A stretch of 64,000 nt of DNA from Epiperipatus broadwayi (GCA_028023455.1 JAQFVV010012441.1:3223911-3287910); one strand, 5' to 3'. Shown: positions 1 to 12,752, counted from the stretch's first letter. The notes: generated from the sequence alone by a model not told the origin. Made by a program: numbers and translations.

Positions 1-233
1 ATCTTGTATTTTTTTTCAAATATTTGAAATTTTTTATTAGTCATACTTTATTTCCTTATTTTTTTAATGCGAATTTTAAAGTAATTTTTTCTTCTTGCTT
101 TGCTTTTATGTGATTTCTGAAAATTACAATCCCTATCCCCATTTTTCAAGGTAAGTTAAGTCTATTTTTGTGTGATTTCTTTTGTGCGCATTTTCTGAAG
201 AACCTATCTACCACATAAAACGAGACCCAGGTG
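1..233 (+). mobile_element. pogo/Tigger-like element, right end (cut by window edge)
   Basis: The right terminus of a repeat family that recurs three more times (36927-38145, 41940-42901, and reversed at 43484-44933). It ends in ACGAGACCCAGGTG followed by TA, as expected for a Tc1/mariner-superfamily element with a TA target duplication. The subterminal block (TTATTAGTCATACTTTATTT, then CATTTTTCAAGGTAAGTTAAG) is shared with the other copies. Family assignment rests on the reversed copy, which retains a CENP-B/pogo-type helix-turn-helix remnant. No coding sequence remains here. Confidence 0.75.
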
Positions 234-235
234 TA

Positions 236-3200
236 ACTACCATTGTAGATTGATTATTGTTTTTCAAAATATTTTATTGTTTTTATTTCACACCCTCTCG
301 TCATGTGCATATATACTGTTTCCAAAAAAATCTGCATGTGTGAACCAGTTTCTAAATAAGTTTACCAAACAGTTGGCTAAAATCATATATAAGTTGTGAA
401 TCATCTAGTAAATTGGGTTCCCAAATCTGATAATTAACTACAATTATCATTTTTTAAGCACCAGTCTAAATGAGAATTATTATGTCATACTCACTATATG
501 GATATTAACTATTTCATATTTTTAAAAAAATCAATTTCTTATTGACACTATGGTAGCTATTTTTATCAATTAAATCTCAAAATGTTTCATTATTTTTAAG
601 TCATTTTATAGTTATATCAATTTTATTTTTTCAATCTTTAATTCCAGACAAATCAAATACTTAACAAAATAAGTATCTTACTATACAAGTAAAGTGATAT
701 TATAATTGTAATAACATAGTGTTGCTGAAAGTAAAATAATTAAACAATACTATCAAAGGACTGATAGTTAAAAACTTGGACTCTGAAAAAATTGACGACC
801 ATAATGTAATCTGCCATCTTGATAGACAGCAGCTGACATTAAATGCCTTGCTAACAGCCCATTGGCTTTGTGTAGTTTTTAGTATATTTAAGATGTCTTA
901 AGAGAACTCATCCCTAAATTTGTCATCACTGGGCATATTTTTATAATGTGTGATTTCCTAAGGTAGCTTGGCTGATATACTTTCAAATTGTTAGCCATAT
1001 TATTATAAGATAGAGCAATGCCAGAAAATACTACAGAAAGGATTTGATGAGTGTTTGGCAGTGATAACTGATGATTAGTTAATAGACCTGAGATTCTGTC
1101 AGTTTCAAGGTTTATTGATATAAAACAGTATCAGGTTTAAAATATAGTGTAGTGGCAATGGTATGCATTGGCAAAAGAAGTACTCTAATAATAGAACAAA
1201 TGATTATCTAATGTCAACATAGATCAAAAAAATAATTTAACATTGCATTACTCTTTAACAGATATAAGTACTTTTTATCATATTAGCTTTTCACTTTCTA
1301 TCTGAGGCTAATGGTAAATAAATAAAAAAATTTACAATCTAAATTGTATTTTTTGATTTGTAGCTGTGCAGTCATTTTCAAGCAGGATATATGATAATTA
1401 TATATTACTATCATTCAATATTTAAAATAACACTATACTTTAGTAATCTGCAATTGCAAAAATCGTTCATAATACATACTAAATCGTGGATTTTCTAAAA
1501 GTGAATATTAATAATTTCTTCAGGATTCCTTCACTTTTTAGTGATAAGATTTTTGTTATGGGGTTTTTGTGTGTGTGTAATTTTTCTTTTAGATAGAAAT
1601 TGCTAGATATCCATTTAGTTACCAGTAGTTGTTTGGGAAACCTCAACTATCTGAAGAAATTTCCATTTTCCTACATTGGAATATACTATATATATATATA
1701 TTTAGTCCTATAACAATAAAAACCATAACAACAAATCTTACCCACTTTCATTTCTTGTTTGATGTTATATGTTTAAACAAATACTAAGTGAATATGGTCT
1801 ACAGGGCGCCACTAGATTATCTAATCTAGACACTTATATCTGATAACCTTTCACATTACCGTTTGAATCCCTTTTTACTTTATTTATAATAAAATGGAAG
1901 ATTTTGCTTTTGACCATATCACTATACACTAATATTTAGGTAAAAGTAAAACATCTTTAAACCAAAGCGGAGTATATTAGACATAAATCATTTCTCAGAT
2001 CTTACATAACAAATTGTTTCAATAGTTTTGTAAGTTTACTAGCTCAGATTATATATAACTAATTTAGATGGCAATTCACTCATCCTTGCATGAAATAGAT
2101 GAGGATGTGTTATAATAATACTAAGAAATCACTAAATATTATAAAATCAATATTTATTTATGGCCTTTAAACAGTTAAACAGCTCATTAATTAAAAGTTG
2201 ATGAGATGATGATGATGATAATAATAACGATAATGACAAGGGTTTCAACTACAGCTCTAGGACTAAGCCTAAACATAAAACTAATTTTTATAAAGAAATT
2301 CATAATTATTCTTAATTTTACATATTTACTTATATCTTAAATAACTAATATTCAACCATTGATGATATGAATAATCACACTTAACCAAGACTACAATTAA
2401 TGAAATATATACGCCTCGTTTAATAAAACAAACTAATATTTATTACTACATTTCTAACATATACATAAAAATTTCTAGATAAATATGAAAATTGACATGA
2501 ATAATAATAATAATTGATTATATAACAATCCTCAGATTAATTTTAGTTCTTCCCCCTTTCCCTTCAAATGTATTTTGTATTAAGTTGACTCACATTGACC
2601 ATATTTTCACTCCATGAAAAATATTTAAAAAAATATTATCTGCTCATTAGCACACATACTTTAAAATCCAACATTAAATAGAATGTAAAAAAAATGTTAG
2701 TAAAATTGAAAGACAAGTTTTAGAAAAGAGTTTTAAATTATTTTCTCCCCCTCCCTTCCAACGCTGAAATCTATACTTAACTTGAAACAAAATAATCTAA
2801 TATTCTAATACTACTCATTATTTCACATTCACTCCCCAATTATACACATATAAAAATATTATTATGTAGCTTTTATCCCATAATAACAAAATATTATTAA
2901 AAACCAAAATAATAATAATATATCAGTTAAAACTAAAATCATAACACCATAAAAAAATTTTTTACACATTAATATTGTAAAATTAATAAACAAATAATTT
3001 TCATACATCAAGGTCATTTATGAAGCTCAAAGTTATTTTTAGTAAGACATTTTTTTTTAATTGATCTGAATAGTCTTTAAAAGTTCTTTAAATAAAATAT
3101 ACCACTTTAGTCTAAAATGTTTATTAAGACTGATATTAAAGAAAATAGATATAAAAAGCATATTACCGATCTTTTGTTTTGCAATTTCCAAGGGTTCAAA

Positions 3201-6200
3201 CTTGTCTTGTATAATTTTATATTTCTGACTACTATTTTCGTTTTATGTGGGAACAATCTTTTCTTGAGGTGTATAACTATTTGATGATGATGACTCTATT
3301 GAGGTTATTTGCTTTAGTGGAAATTTGGAAATCATTATATTAAATTTTCTTCTCTCTGTCAACATGTGGATGAAATACAAGTGTTTTCCCTTTGTAAATT
3401 TTCTTGAGTTTAAAATCAGTTGTTGTAACAATTAATTGGACTTGATGATAATATTTATTAGTAGATTAATTCATCTTCTTTGAATGAGTGAAGCTTTCTC
3501 CTTCTATTAAAAACATCTTATTTCTCTGGTCAGTTGAAAGGGTAGAATATTATTTTAGACACACTTTCTTCCTATGAGGACTCCCCAGATGGCCGGAACG
3601 AGGGAAACATATAATTTTTCTAGCCAGACATTTCTTATATTTTACATTCAATTGGATAGTTTAATAATCTGAATCATAAACAATAATCTTAATAATAATT
3701 CAAGACAGCTTTTTATATCCAATTTTTAACTAACTTAACCAACAGAGAAGCACACTTGCTATTTTTGGCAAATTTGTTTTAATTAGACGTAATTTATTTT
3801 CAACTATATTATTTTTCAACTGAAAAGTTTAATCCTTTTTCCAGACACTTTTGTATAAAAAAAAAAGACTCAATCCTTATTTCCTTTCTTTTCTTTTTTT
3901 TTCTTTCTTTTTAACATCCAGGTAACACTTCAAATCTTTGGCTTCCTTCTTTAGATCTTGAGATAAGACAATTTAATTTTGGTCTCACCCATTATAAGCT
4001 CCCAAAGGAAACAATCATTTACAAAAAATTGCTACAAAGATCGATATCTGATTAAACAGATTTCCTCTTTTAACAAAAAAAATTGTACAAAAAAAAAAAT
4101 AATTTGACAGATTTAATACTTCCTTTTCTTTCAATATTTAGGAAATGTAAATTTTTGTATGTAATGTACACACATCCTTCATTCTTTCAAATCATTCATA
4201 AACTAACCTTAAATAATATGATTGCTAGCTTAGGAATTATAACCCAATTATTTAATTAAGTCTGTAACTTTTAAATCCCAATTATAATTAAAGAAAAACA
4301 AAATAAAACATAGAATAAAATATTAGAATTGATCAAGCATAGGTTAGTTTTAAAGAAAGTTAAAATGTTGAATATTTGAAATATAAAACAATTAAATAAT
4401 TTACACATACATTGCCTATATGTATGCATTATAACTTTGCTTTTTAACAGAAAATTTAAATATTAAATAGTTTAAATGTGTGTATTACCTTTCTATCAAC
4501 ACACAAACAAGTAAAGCATGTAATTGTTGACCCATTCTTTCTCTGTTTAAAGCTTTGAACTGGACCTTGTAGGGTTTGAACTTGGATGCCACAGCTCATT
4601 TATGATTAATAAAAAGGAGAATTTGTTTACACTTTCACAGCACATTACAAAATTTGTGGACCAATGAACATATATATTTTATTATAGAAATTAAGTATGC
4701 TGTCTGATATGTTTGTTGATTTTTTTGTTACTTGAAGTACCTCAATTTTTACCTGAAGTAGTAATATATATATTTTACAATTGTTTAATAGTAATTGTGT
4801 TGTAAATAGTCATCAAATTGTAGCTATTAACAAAGTGATTTATTTTTTTTACTTTGTTTTGTTCTTGGTTTTTTTTTTTACCTCTTTTTGGTCTCTTTTT
4901 TATTGTCTATTTTTAGATTTTGTTCTTTGTTTGATTGTAAAACTTTTGTAGATTGCTGTAACAGCTGTATTTTGTCAAAAAAATAACAACTGTTTGCTGA
5001 GGTTTCAAAAAAAAATGTTATACAATTACTATTAAATCCAAACAATAGTTGTGTTACTTTGTATTTTTTAAGAATGTTTTATATATATTGTCTGTGTTTG
5101 TTTTTTTATAAAGTTCCAAACATTTTATTTTTTAAATTATTCTTAAAAAGAAAAAAGTTCATAGACATAATCATTATTTCCAACTATTAATCTCCACATC
5201 TAAATCATAGTGTCTCCAACCAAATTTAATTTAGTTTCTCTCGTTCATAATTTTTCTCTTCAATATCAGTCCAGTAAACTTCTTTATCACATTTTGTATG
5301 TGAGCTTTTTCTAGGTCTTTTATAATCTCTTGAGATCTAGTTTTAATCTTCAACATAAATCATTTCAATCTTTTAATCATTTCAATGATACCTATTTATT
5401 TTTTACCCATATATTTTGCTTTCAATTTTCCTTGCTTTTCTATCATATATTTCTCATTATTTCATTGAGTAGTCTGACATTTCTGTATTGTTTTTCTATT
5501 AAATGATCAAATCTCATAAATAAACACTAATAAAACATTTATAATCCCTTCTTTAATATTTAAACAGCATTAAACTGTTGCACATGCGCTAACACTTCAA
5601 ACAACAGCATTAATGCTGTTTAAATATTATTGTTTATAAAAAACATCGCGCTATGTAAAATAATTGACTTAATCCCTTCTTTCAAAAACATAAGACTATT
5701 TTTATTCTATATTAAGTTAGTTATTTTAAACGCATTCCACCCAAATTTAATTCTATAATTAGCCTTTTAGTTTTACATTTTTGTATGAATTTATGACTTT
5801 AAAAAAATTGGATGTGCCCAATTTAACTTACATAGTGGAAAACTTTAAATCTTTCTTTACAAAAAATATAAAACGTTATGCATATGTCTACATAAGAAAT
5901 ATATAAATAGAAATAATAAAACTCTACACAACTTGAAATATTTCTGTTTAAGAAATGTAAAACTTTCAACTTCACAAAGAGAATTTGCATTTAATATGTA
6001 TAGTAATTTTGAAAGTTTAAATTCTTGGTCTTTTAATACACATAATATAAAACATGCATTGTAAAGCCTGTTATCTTGAAATATTTAACATATAAAGTAC
6101 ATTAAAAGACGAAAAAAAGTTACCATTATGGATATATTACAAAATGAAATATTAATTTTTCAAATTTTTTATTTAAAAAAAGAATTAAAATTTGCTTTTT

Positions 6201-6689
6201 CTCTATGAAAGCACTCTAAAAAAGATTAGAGCATGGCTTTGGGTCTATAATTTCAAATTTTAAAAAGTAAGTAGATCCGAGAAATTCAGTTTGCAATAGC
6301 AGTTTTTAATTAGTGCTTTGTTTCATTCCATCATGGCCGATATTTATCTAAAAAGTGCTCTGAGAAGTCCTAACAAAATTATATTATTATTTATATTTTA
6401 AACCCAATGGAAATCTTCTAATATATATGCAATAATTAATGATGGCATTGCAGAATCCAAAATATCAAGAGGGGGGGGGGCAATTTCATTTATTCTTTTG
6501 GATTATTAGTTATTAAAAAATATTTAATTGTAGTGCATTATTATATTCCACAGTGTATTGTAAGATGTATAGATGTCTTCCCCATCTTATGTATGAATAG
6601 TGTGTGAATACAGGTATATAGATCACTTCTTCCACTGGTTAGTTCTTTTGGTCTACAGTGCTTCCATGTCATGAAATGAAACTTGTGTG
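236..6689. other. AT-rich intronic sequence, no gene seen
   Basis: No coding region is supported; the short open frames are chance frames in AT-rich DNA. It holds a (TA)n run at about 1686-1701, a GAT/AAT microsatellite at about 2199-2232, a CT-rich stretch at about 3878-3912, and a small inverted repeat at about 5552-5633 whose arms read TAATATTTAAACAGCATTAA and its complement. A homopolymeric G run lies near 6471-6480. Confidence 0.6.
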
Positions 6690-7085
6690 GGATGCTTTTG
6701 TTAGACGTAACTTAGTATCAAAAGAGAATGTGACAAAGTGTGTGAAAAAGATGTACTTAATTATTCATTTCAGACTTGTATTTAATAAAAGAGCAATGTA
6801 GAGATTTCGATTACTAACAAAATATATAGATAAAAGTAAAAAGTTGAAGTTAGTCTAGATATCTTACTAGATGATATAATAATAATATATAAATGACTGA
6901 AGTTCTAGATTCGATGCAGGGGGTGTAAAGAGCTTAGAATGAGTCGTATGCACAATGAATGAATGAATAAAGTAAGAAAATTTACAAGATTGATGTAGAA
7001 AAACTATAGATTAGGCCTGGATTAAACTTAACACAGATCTTTAGACTATGGTAGTTTGATAAATGTTTGAAAATGATGATGATGC
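6690..7085 (+). mobile_element. RTE-type LINE 3' fragment, decayed
   Basis: The text from about 6690 aligns by eye with the better preserved RTE copy at 30255-30790: TGGGATGCTTTTGTTAGA against TGGAGTGCTTTTGGTAGA, then the lysine-rich stretch, then a jump to the block ending AGAGCAATGTAGAGATTTCG. A later part (GGCCTGGATTAAACTTAA, about 7016) matches the extreme 3' end, and it closes with the GATGATGATG tail typical of RTE elements. It carries stops and an internal deletion, so it is a fossil. Fragment limits are approximate. Confidence 0.6.
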
Positions 7086-7271
7086 ATGGATTTATTGCCA
7101 CTAAAGTCATATATAGGTATCTGCATAACATTTCAGTTTTTGTTTTATTTTTAATCTGTTACTGAATTTTATTTTGGAAATCCTATTTGGTGACAAATTT
7201 ATTTTTGTTGCCCTTTAAAGGGTGAACTTCATAAATTAGAACTCAAAAAAACCTCACACATAATAGTGTTT

Positions 7272-7385
7272 TTTTTTTTTTTTTCATATGTCATAGCATC
7301 GGCCGGGACGCGAACCCACAACCGTCTGCAACCAACTACTTGCTTGCATGGCGGCTGCGATACCTCTCGGCTAACAACGCAAGAC
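7272..7385 (-). mobile_element. tRNA-derived retroposon (SINE-like) with target duplication
   Basis: Read on the minus strand this has a Pol III A box (TTAGCCGAGAGGTATCG), a tRNA-sized interval, a B box (GGTTCGCGTCC), a short unrelated segment, and then a long poly-A tail (the T run at 7269-7284). It is flanked by the direct repeat TAGTGTTT at 7264-7271 and 7386-7393, the mark of target-primed retroposition. The tRNA-like head is far more GC-rich than its surroundings. A clover-leaf is not obvious, so a SINE or tRNA retropseudogene is more likely than a working tRNA. Confidence 0.7.
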
Positions 7386-7393
7386 TAGTGTTT

Positions 7394-8238
7394 GTTTTCA
7401 TAATATTGTAAAATAGTTTGTAGTCTAGTAAATATTGTCTGTGATAAAGAAGTGTTGTGTGCACCCATATTAAAATGAAGTTATATGGCTATGTGGGATT
7501 TTATGTGTGCACGTGTGTGTTTGTATCTTGTTATTGTTTTCTAAGAAGTGCACCCCCTCATCTTATTCCCTCATCTTTTTTCATTCTTAGCTAATTTCAT
7601 CTATTTGGTAGATATACTTCAATTATCTTTCAAAATTCTCAAGAGAACTAAAAACTGTATTGGATTTTTTCTCAACCAGATGAGATTTTTTTCTTTTTCT
7701 ATTTGTTTTTGCAATCTTGAATCAGAAGTGGTTACAAAAAAAAAAAAAAAAAACGCTGTCTTCTTTTGTTTAATGAAAGAAATAAAATGGTTTAAAACAG
7801 AACTTTTCTATTAACTTCTTTTTCTCACAAACGCAAAGAAATTACTGATAAATTTGTACAGTTATCTTTACCATTATTAATATTACCTCAATCTCTTATT
7901 TCAAGCGTCATTATTTTTTCCACTGCTATTGTTAGTATTGATAATCAATATAAATATATTTACATTAATAATATATTCGAACTTTTGCTTAAGTCGTTTT
8001 TAAAAAATAAATAATAAAGCCTATTATAAACAGAATAATTAATACGCAGACATTGCAGCGAGACACAACTCTAGAGACAACTAACTCCAAGATAGAAGAA
8101 TAAAAATAAAAAGACAATATTTATTAAATTTGAGTTTTGCGTAATTTTACAAATTATCAATTTTGCAATTTTTTCTATGGCTATGCAAATCAATCACAAT
8201 TAGATCTATATACCGAACATACTACTCCATTATTTTAT
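7394..8238. other. AT-rich intronic sequence, no gene seen
   Basis: Contains an A run near 7736-7753 and (GT)n-like text near 7505-7520. An 88-residue open frame at 7548-7814 has low-complexity composition and a lysine run made by the A tract; it is not supported as a gene. Confidence 0.55.
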
Positions 8239-8425
8239 TTATTTCATATTTTGCTGTATTTTTCTGATTTTAATCTCAGGCATATTTTTCCAATGAAAGT
8301 AATCAGTGTTGCATATCATTAGAATGCCTGTGAGATAATTCTTATAATGTAAATGGTGACTGCCACTCCCACAAAAGCCATGCTCATGTTCATTTAAAAT
8401 GAAAATTGCAGTCACATTCAAAGAC
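8239..8425 (-). mobile_element. LINE fragment, extreme C-terminal reverse-transcriptase tail
   Basis: Minus-strand translation gives HYKNYLTGILMICN followed by WKNM. This matches the RYKDxLKxxLKxCNI...W motif found after the reverse-transcriptase domain of a widespread animal non-LTR retrotransposon type. Two longer antisense copies lie at 25380-26730 and 47695-48960. Only about 60 codons survive and the upstream reverse-transcriptase domain is absent. Clade is not resolved. Confidence 0.5.
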
Positions 8426-8429
8426 TATA

Positions 8430-9091
8430 TTGAATTGTTTTTAATTAGATCAAGAAGTAGAATAAGTAGTGTGCCATTCACAAGTTACTTGAACACCTGG
8501 GGAAATTGTTTAAAGAGTACATCATTAAATATCAACACTATAAAATAATACATTATAAGATAATACATTATAAAATATGCAAATGTAAGGACATTTGATC
8601 TTTGAATATTTACTACTCTGTTTTTATAGTCAATCAAATTTTAACAAAATCGATTGGGAAAGAAGCTGTTCATCATATTTTGAGCTTTTGTTTCTTATTT
8701 TGTAATTTGTCATAAACTATTTGTAAAAACAAATTAGACATCAATTTATTATTGCAACTTACTATTAGTCAAATGTTAATGGTTGTTTTGCTTTGCTATT
8801 TAAACCAGTGGTATAGTGGTATGCAGATTTAAAAGCTAATGATATGAGATCAATATCTAGGTATTTACAGTAAAAAATCATTTTAATCAGTTAAATAGAA
8901 CTGTGTGCTCAAATGTCACATTACTTTCCAAGCAATGTACCATATAATTAATTATTTATTTTTTAGGTATCAGCTATGAAAAATATTCATTCAGTTATTT
9001 CTCAAGTATATCCTGATATCTATTCATCATCTGTTGATTTTTTTTATAAACATAAACACTATAATAATAATAGTCTGTAAGTATATATGTA
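8430..9091. other. AT-rich intronic sequence, no gene seen
   Basis: No coding or repeat structure recognised apart from short poly-T and (AAT)n runs. It ends at the TA (9090-9091) that is the left target site of the mariner element. Confidence 0.5.
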
Positions 9092-9168
9092 TGAGGGGAC
9101 CCAAAAATTACCAGAATTTTATAATGAAAAATTATTTAGTTATTTTTAACCTGTCTGTACCCTTAACA

Positions 9169-9485
9169 CAGGGGTCCCCAACCCTATGCCCGTGGGCACC
9201 ATGGTGCCTGCAGACCATTTTACGTGTGCCCACTGCTATCCAAACACGATAAAAAATTATTTATCTGATACAAATAAATTTAATTTTTAAAATTTCTTGT
9301 AAATTATTGTATTATATTGTAATCAAATGTTAAAATTTTATTTTTGAAATAAATATTTTTTTGTACATTATGTGTATTATTAACAATATCCAATTATAAA
9401 TTTACATTGGAAAAATAAATGGTGCCCGCCACCCAGCCAGTATTATAGAATGTGCTCTTAAGTGCAAAAAGGTTGGGGACTGCTG
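9169..9485. mobile_element. hAT-type MITE
   Basis: The ends are CAGGGGTCCCCAACC and GGTTGGGGACTGCTG, imperfect inverted repeats of hAT type. They are flanked by a perfect 8-bp target duplication CCTTAACA (9161-9168 and 9486-9493). At 317 bp it has no coding capacity. Internal parts next to the ends are GC-richer (CGTGGGCACCATGGTGCC, GGTGCCCGCCACCC) while the centre is AT-rich. It lies inside the 3' region of the mariner copy. Confidence 0.88.
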
Positions 9486-10118
9486 CCTTAACAGATTTTT
9501 GTTCTCATTAGATGTAAGCTTTCACTTTAATATTAAACCATTATTATTTATCATAATATAATAAATTTAACCTCATTTGATAGATATTTTTGTTTAGAAA
9601 TTAAATAAACTTTAAAAAATCACATTTGATTTTCAGAATTATTTTAAAAATTAGATTTTAATCAAAAAGAACACTGTCACATCATCAAATTTTAGGTGGA
9701 GCAGATTCAGTTTGGAAAATGAATGAAATTTTCTTTGTTTGATGTTTGTTTAAAAATCTGAACAAATTATTTTTAATATCTAGTAAATCTATCAATTTAT
9801 GCTTTAAAATTTTTTTTTATTTCTTATGATATCATTAAATGTTATAACAGACTGTTTAGTGATGACATTTCTAGCCAGTTGTATTTTCTGCTAGTGTAAT
9901 CTCTATGCAACATTACACAGAACAATATATTCTTTTATATTGAAAAATAAAACATTTCTATGAATAATATATATTTTTGATTTTTAATAATTGTTACACA
10001 TTTATGATACAAAAATAATCAAATTTTCCAAAAAATCATGATTTTAGACCATCATATTATTTTTTCAAAGTAATCTTACAAAGTTCCAGATTGCAAAATA
10101 TACAATGATCACCCATCA

Positions 10119-11002
10119 TCATATGGTTTGAGATACTTTGAAATTTCTGCTTATTTGATTATCCTGATGTCTTTTGAATTTTTTTGAAATTGATTGAAAA
10201 AGTATATAGATGAATTTTAAAGCTGTAAAAAAATTGTTAGCAAAATTTCTCAGTAGAGGGTGAAAAATGGAAATTAAATTTCTAGATTTCTCAGATGCAG
10301 GTTCATTGCCTGAAATAATGGGTTGGTCAAGTGTTATAAATTCAATCTCTTTCAAATTACTATCTATTTGATGCAATACAAACATGTTTTTCATTTTTCA
10401 AAGTAGTCTGGAAATACTTGCAAAGTGATGCCTTTTAATGTCACTATCATTTTTTGATTTGAGACATTTAAAAAAAATTGCATGAAGTGAGACCGAGCAA
10501 ATATGATTAAGAGATAAGCTGGGTCATGCCAAATTTAATTTCAAAATGTTTCCCACTCCAGACTTTGAGAGATGACACTTTGTTGGAATGGAGTTTGCAT
10601 TCTTTTCTTTGCCATAAAATGAAATGTTTACATCTTACCGCATCACATAAATGTTTTAGAGCTTGCAAATGAAATGCCTGACTGCTACAAACTAAATCTG
10701 AGAGAAAAATACCATTTGCATTAAAAAAAATCAGCATTATTTTGACTTTGGACTTCATTTGTGATGCTTTTTAGAGATATGGTAAAATTAACATTTCAAT
10801 TAAATCTTGTGTTTCTGTTTTAAACATTACAACTGTTATGCTGTCATTTTCTGTAAACAAAAACAGAAATGAACATTGTTCAAATTATTGAAAAAAGTGA
10901 CAAATACATGAAATGCACGTTACAAAAAAAATGTCTGCATGGTTACCATGTATTTCATATGGAGATGTCATTTGGCAGGTTAATGCAGATGGGTACCTGC
11001 AA
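10119..11002 (-). pseudogene. mariner transposase remnant
   Basis: Mariner transposases cut and paste DNA with a DD34D catalytic domain; this is a dead copy. On the minus strand the N-terminal part lies at about 10790-11000, followed directly by MKSKVKIMLIFFNANGIFL and a LWQRKE stretch (10507-10758). A C-terminal segment with the LHQIDSNLKEIEFI text follows at 10119-10400. The segment that should join the N-terminal DNA-binding part to the KSKVK motif is missing, and the copy at 22828-23722 lacks the same piece. Stops and frameshifts break the rest. The first catalytic aspartate lies in the missing part. Confidence 0.75.
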
Positions 11003-11102
11003 GAAGTATGGGTACTTTATTAGTATAACTGTGGCGACATGAATTAGATGTACTACTGCCTGATCACATTCCTATCAATCCACTGAAATTTCCCCAGTCA
11101 TA

Positions 11103-11560
11103 CTAATACTAACAATGAAAAAAATTCAAATTTACCGCAGGCATTACCTACTAATAATGAAAAAAAATTCATAAAACAAAGAAATATTGGGGCTTTTGGA
11201 ACTAAATTCATTACCATAGGTATACTAATAATGAAATATTGGAGCTTTTCAAAGTAAATTTGTCACTGCAGGTATACTAATAATGAAAAAAAAATCAAAA
11301 ACAAAGAAATATTGGGGCTTTTCTAAGTAAATTTGTCACTGCAGATATAACTAATAATAATAAAAAATTCACAAAACAAAGAAATATTGGGGCTTCTCGA
11401 ACTAAATTTCTCACCGCAGGTATACTAATAATGAAAAAAAATTTAAAAAACAAAGAAATATTCAAACTTTTCGAACTAAATTTGTCACCGCAGGTATACT
11501 ATTAATGAAAAAAAAATTCAAAAAACAAAGAAATATTGGGGCTTCTTGAACTGTACATGA
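11103..11560. repeat. minisatellite, about 7 units of about 73 bp
   Basis: Each unit begins near ACTAATAATGAAAAAAAATT, continues ACAAAGAAATATTGGGGCTT and ends CACCGCAGGTAT. Unit starts are near 11107, 11149, 11222, 11275, 11348, 11422 and 11497; the first and third units are shortened. The array lies wholly within the Merlin element. Part of the unit resembles the element's terminal sequence (ACTAATA next to a GCAGG/GTGG motif), suggesting growth from subterminal repeats. Confidence 0.8.
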
Positions 11561-12012
11561 TTATGAATTGTAAATAATTTGTGAAAAAAAAAATTAACTA
11601 TATAAACAGTAAATAATTATGAATTTAAAATAATTATTTATGTATTTATGCGATATGATACTTACTGTATAATATGGCGACACGCAGTAAAATAAATTTT
11701 TCTCCTAAATTGCATGCCAGGATTATTTACCTTTCACAGATTTTTTTTTTTGGGGGGGGAATGCATTTAAAATAAAAATATATTCAAAATGTACCAATCA
11801 AACTGTAAATGATTATGAATTGTAAATAATTTGTGGAAAAAATGGTGATTAACTATATAAACAGTAAATAATTATGAATTTAAAATAATTATTTATGTAT
11901 TTATGCGATACGATACTTACTGTATAATATGGTGACCTGCAGTAAAATAAATTTTTCTCCTAAATTGCATGCCGGGATTTATCTTTCACTGTTTTTTTTT
12001 TTGGGGGGGGGA
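11549..12012. repeat. 252-bp tandem duplication inside Merlin element
   Basis: Two direct copies begin AACTGTACATGATTATGAAT (11549) and AACTGTAAATGATTATGAAT (11801). Both run through TTTATGCGATA(T/C)GATACTTAC and end in a T run followed by a G run (near 11742-11759 and 11993-12010). They differ at scattered positions. Confidence 0.8.
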
Positions 12013-12118
12013 GCCATTTTTGATAATTATAAAAAGTTGACATAAAACCAAATTCCAAACAAAAGAAAAGTACACATTTAAAATATAAAAAAAAGGTACA
12101 CATTTAATTCCATTTCAC

Positions 12119-12752
12119 TTATGTTGGCGGAAACCTTTGCTTCATATCATTCAATATTGCTATGAATAAGTCATCGTATTTATGCATTCTTCTCCACATA
12201 AATTCGGAGAGATAGGAGTCCAGGTCCTACCTCGCTGTTCCTCTTTGTTGTTAGTTCCGCTGTTTTTCTGAAACCCACAGTCTCAATGTTTTGGGTGTGC
12301 ACTCCTGTCTTTGGATTGACAAAATTATATATATGGTTTACCTGAAAATGTTCATAACCAGCTTCACCTCCGATTTTGGGATTGTTCTGTTTTAACATAG
12401 CATCAGTACAAATTTCTCACATATAATTGTTCCAGTCAACAACTGTTTTACTAGATAATCCCAGCTCATGGTGTCCTCTTTCTATTGAAGATAACTGATG
12501 GCATCAACTGTAAATAAATCTAATAATGGTCAGTATAGGAATTTTTGACCATTCCAACCACATGTTCTTGCAGATTCCAACTTTAGTGTCACAGTCTTTT
12601 TTGTCACACCACCATTGCTTATCCGAACTATGCAGATATAATTTCATGCTATGCCCATTCAGACACACTTTTGCTGATGGTAGGATGCCTTGTTCTTGTA
12701 GGTACATGACCAAATCTATTTCTGTATTTGGTAGCTTCCAAATATTCATCAT
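12119..12752 (-). pseudogene. Merlin / ISXO2-like transposase remnant, catalytic core deleted
   Basis: The minus-strand N-terminal part (12752 down to about 12504) reads LPNTEIDLVMYLQEQGILP, a CxxGH zinc-ribbon-type stretch, WWCDKKDC, then W-EWSKIP and RFIYS; these are the ISXO2-like N-terminal features. After a frame break, KTVVDWNNYMREIC and NPKIGG follow. The text then jumps straight to GYEHFQVNHIYNFVNPKTG and HTQNIE, the conserved C-terminal signature. Another frame break leads to DLDSYLSEFMWRRMHK and a stop at 12119-12121. The block between NPKIGG and GYEHF, which holds the catalytic acidic residues in full-length relatives, is absent. The enzyme would be dead. Confidence 0.82.

Noticed and set aside
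7298-7381. Functional tRNA gene
   Set aside because: A and B boxes are present, but the acceptor and anticodon stems do not pair well by eye, and the poly-A tail with target duplication indicates retroposition.
11103-11560. CRISPR-like array
   Set aside because: The unit is one continuous tandem repeat without unique spacers, in a eukaryotic transposon.
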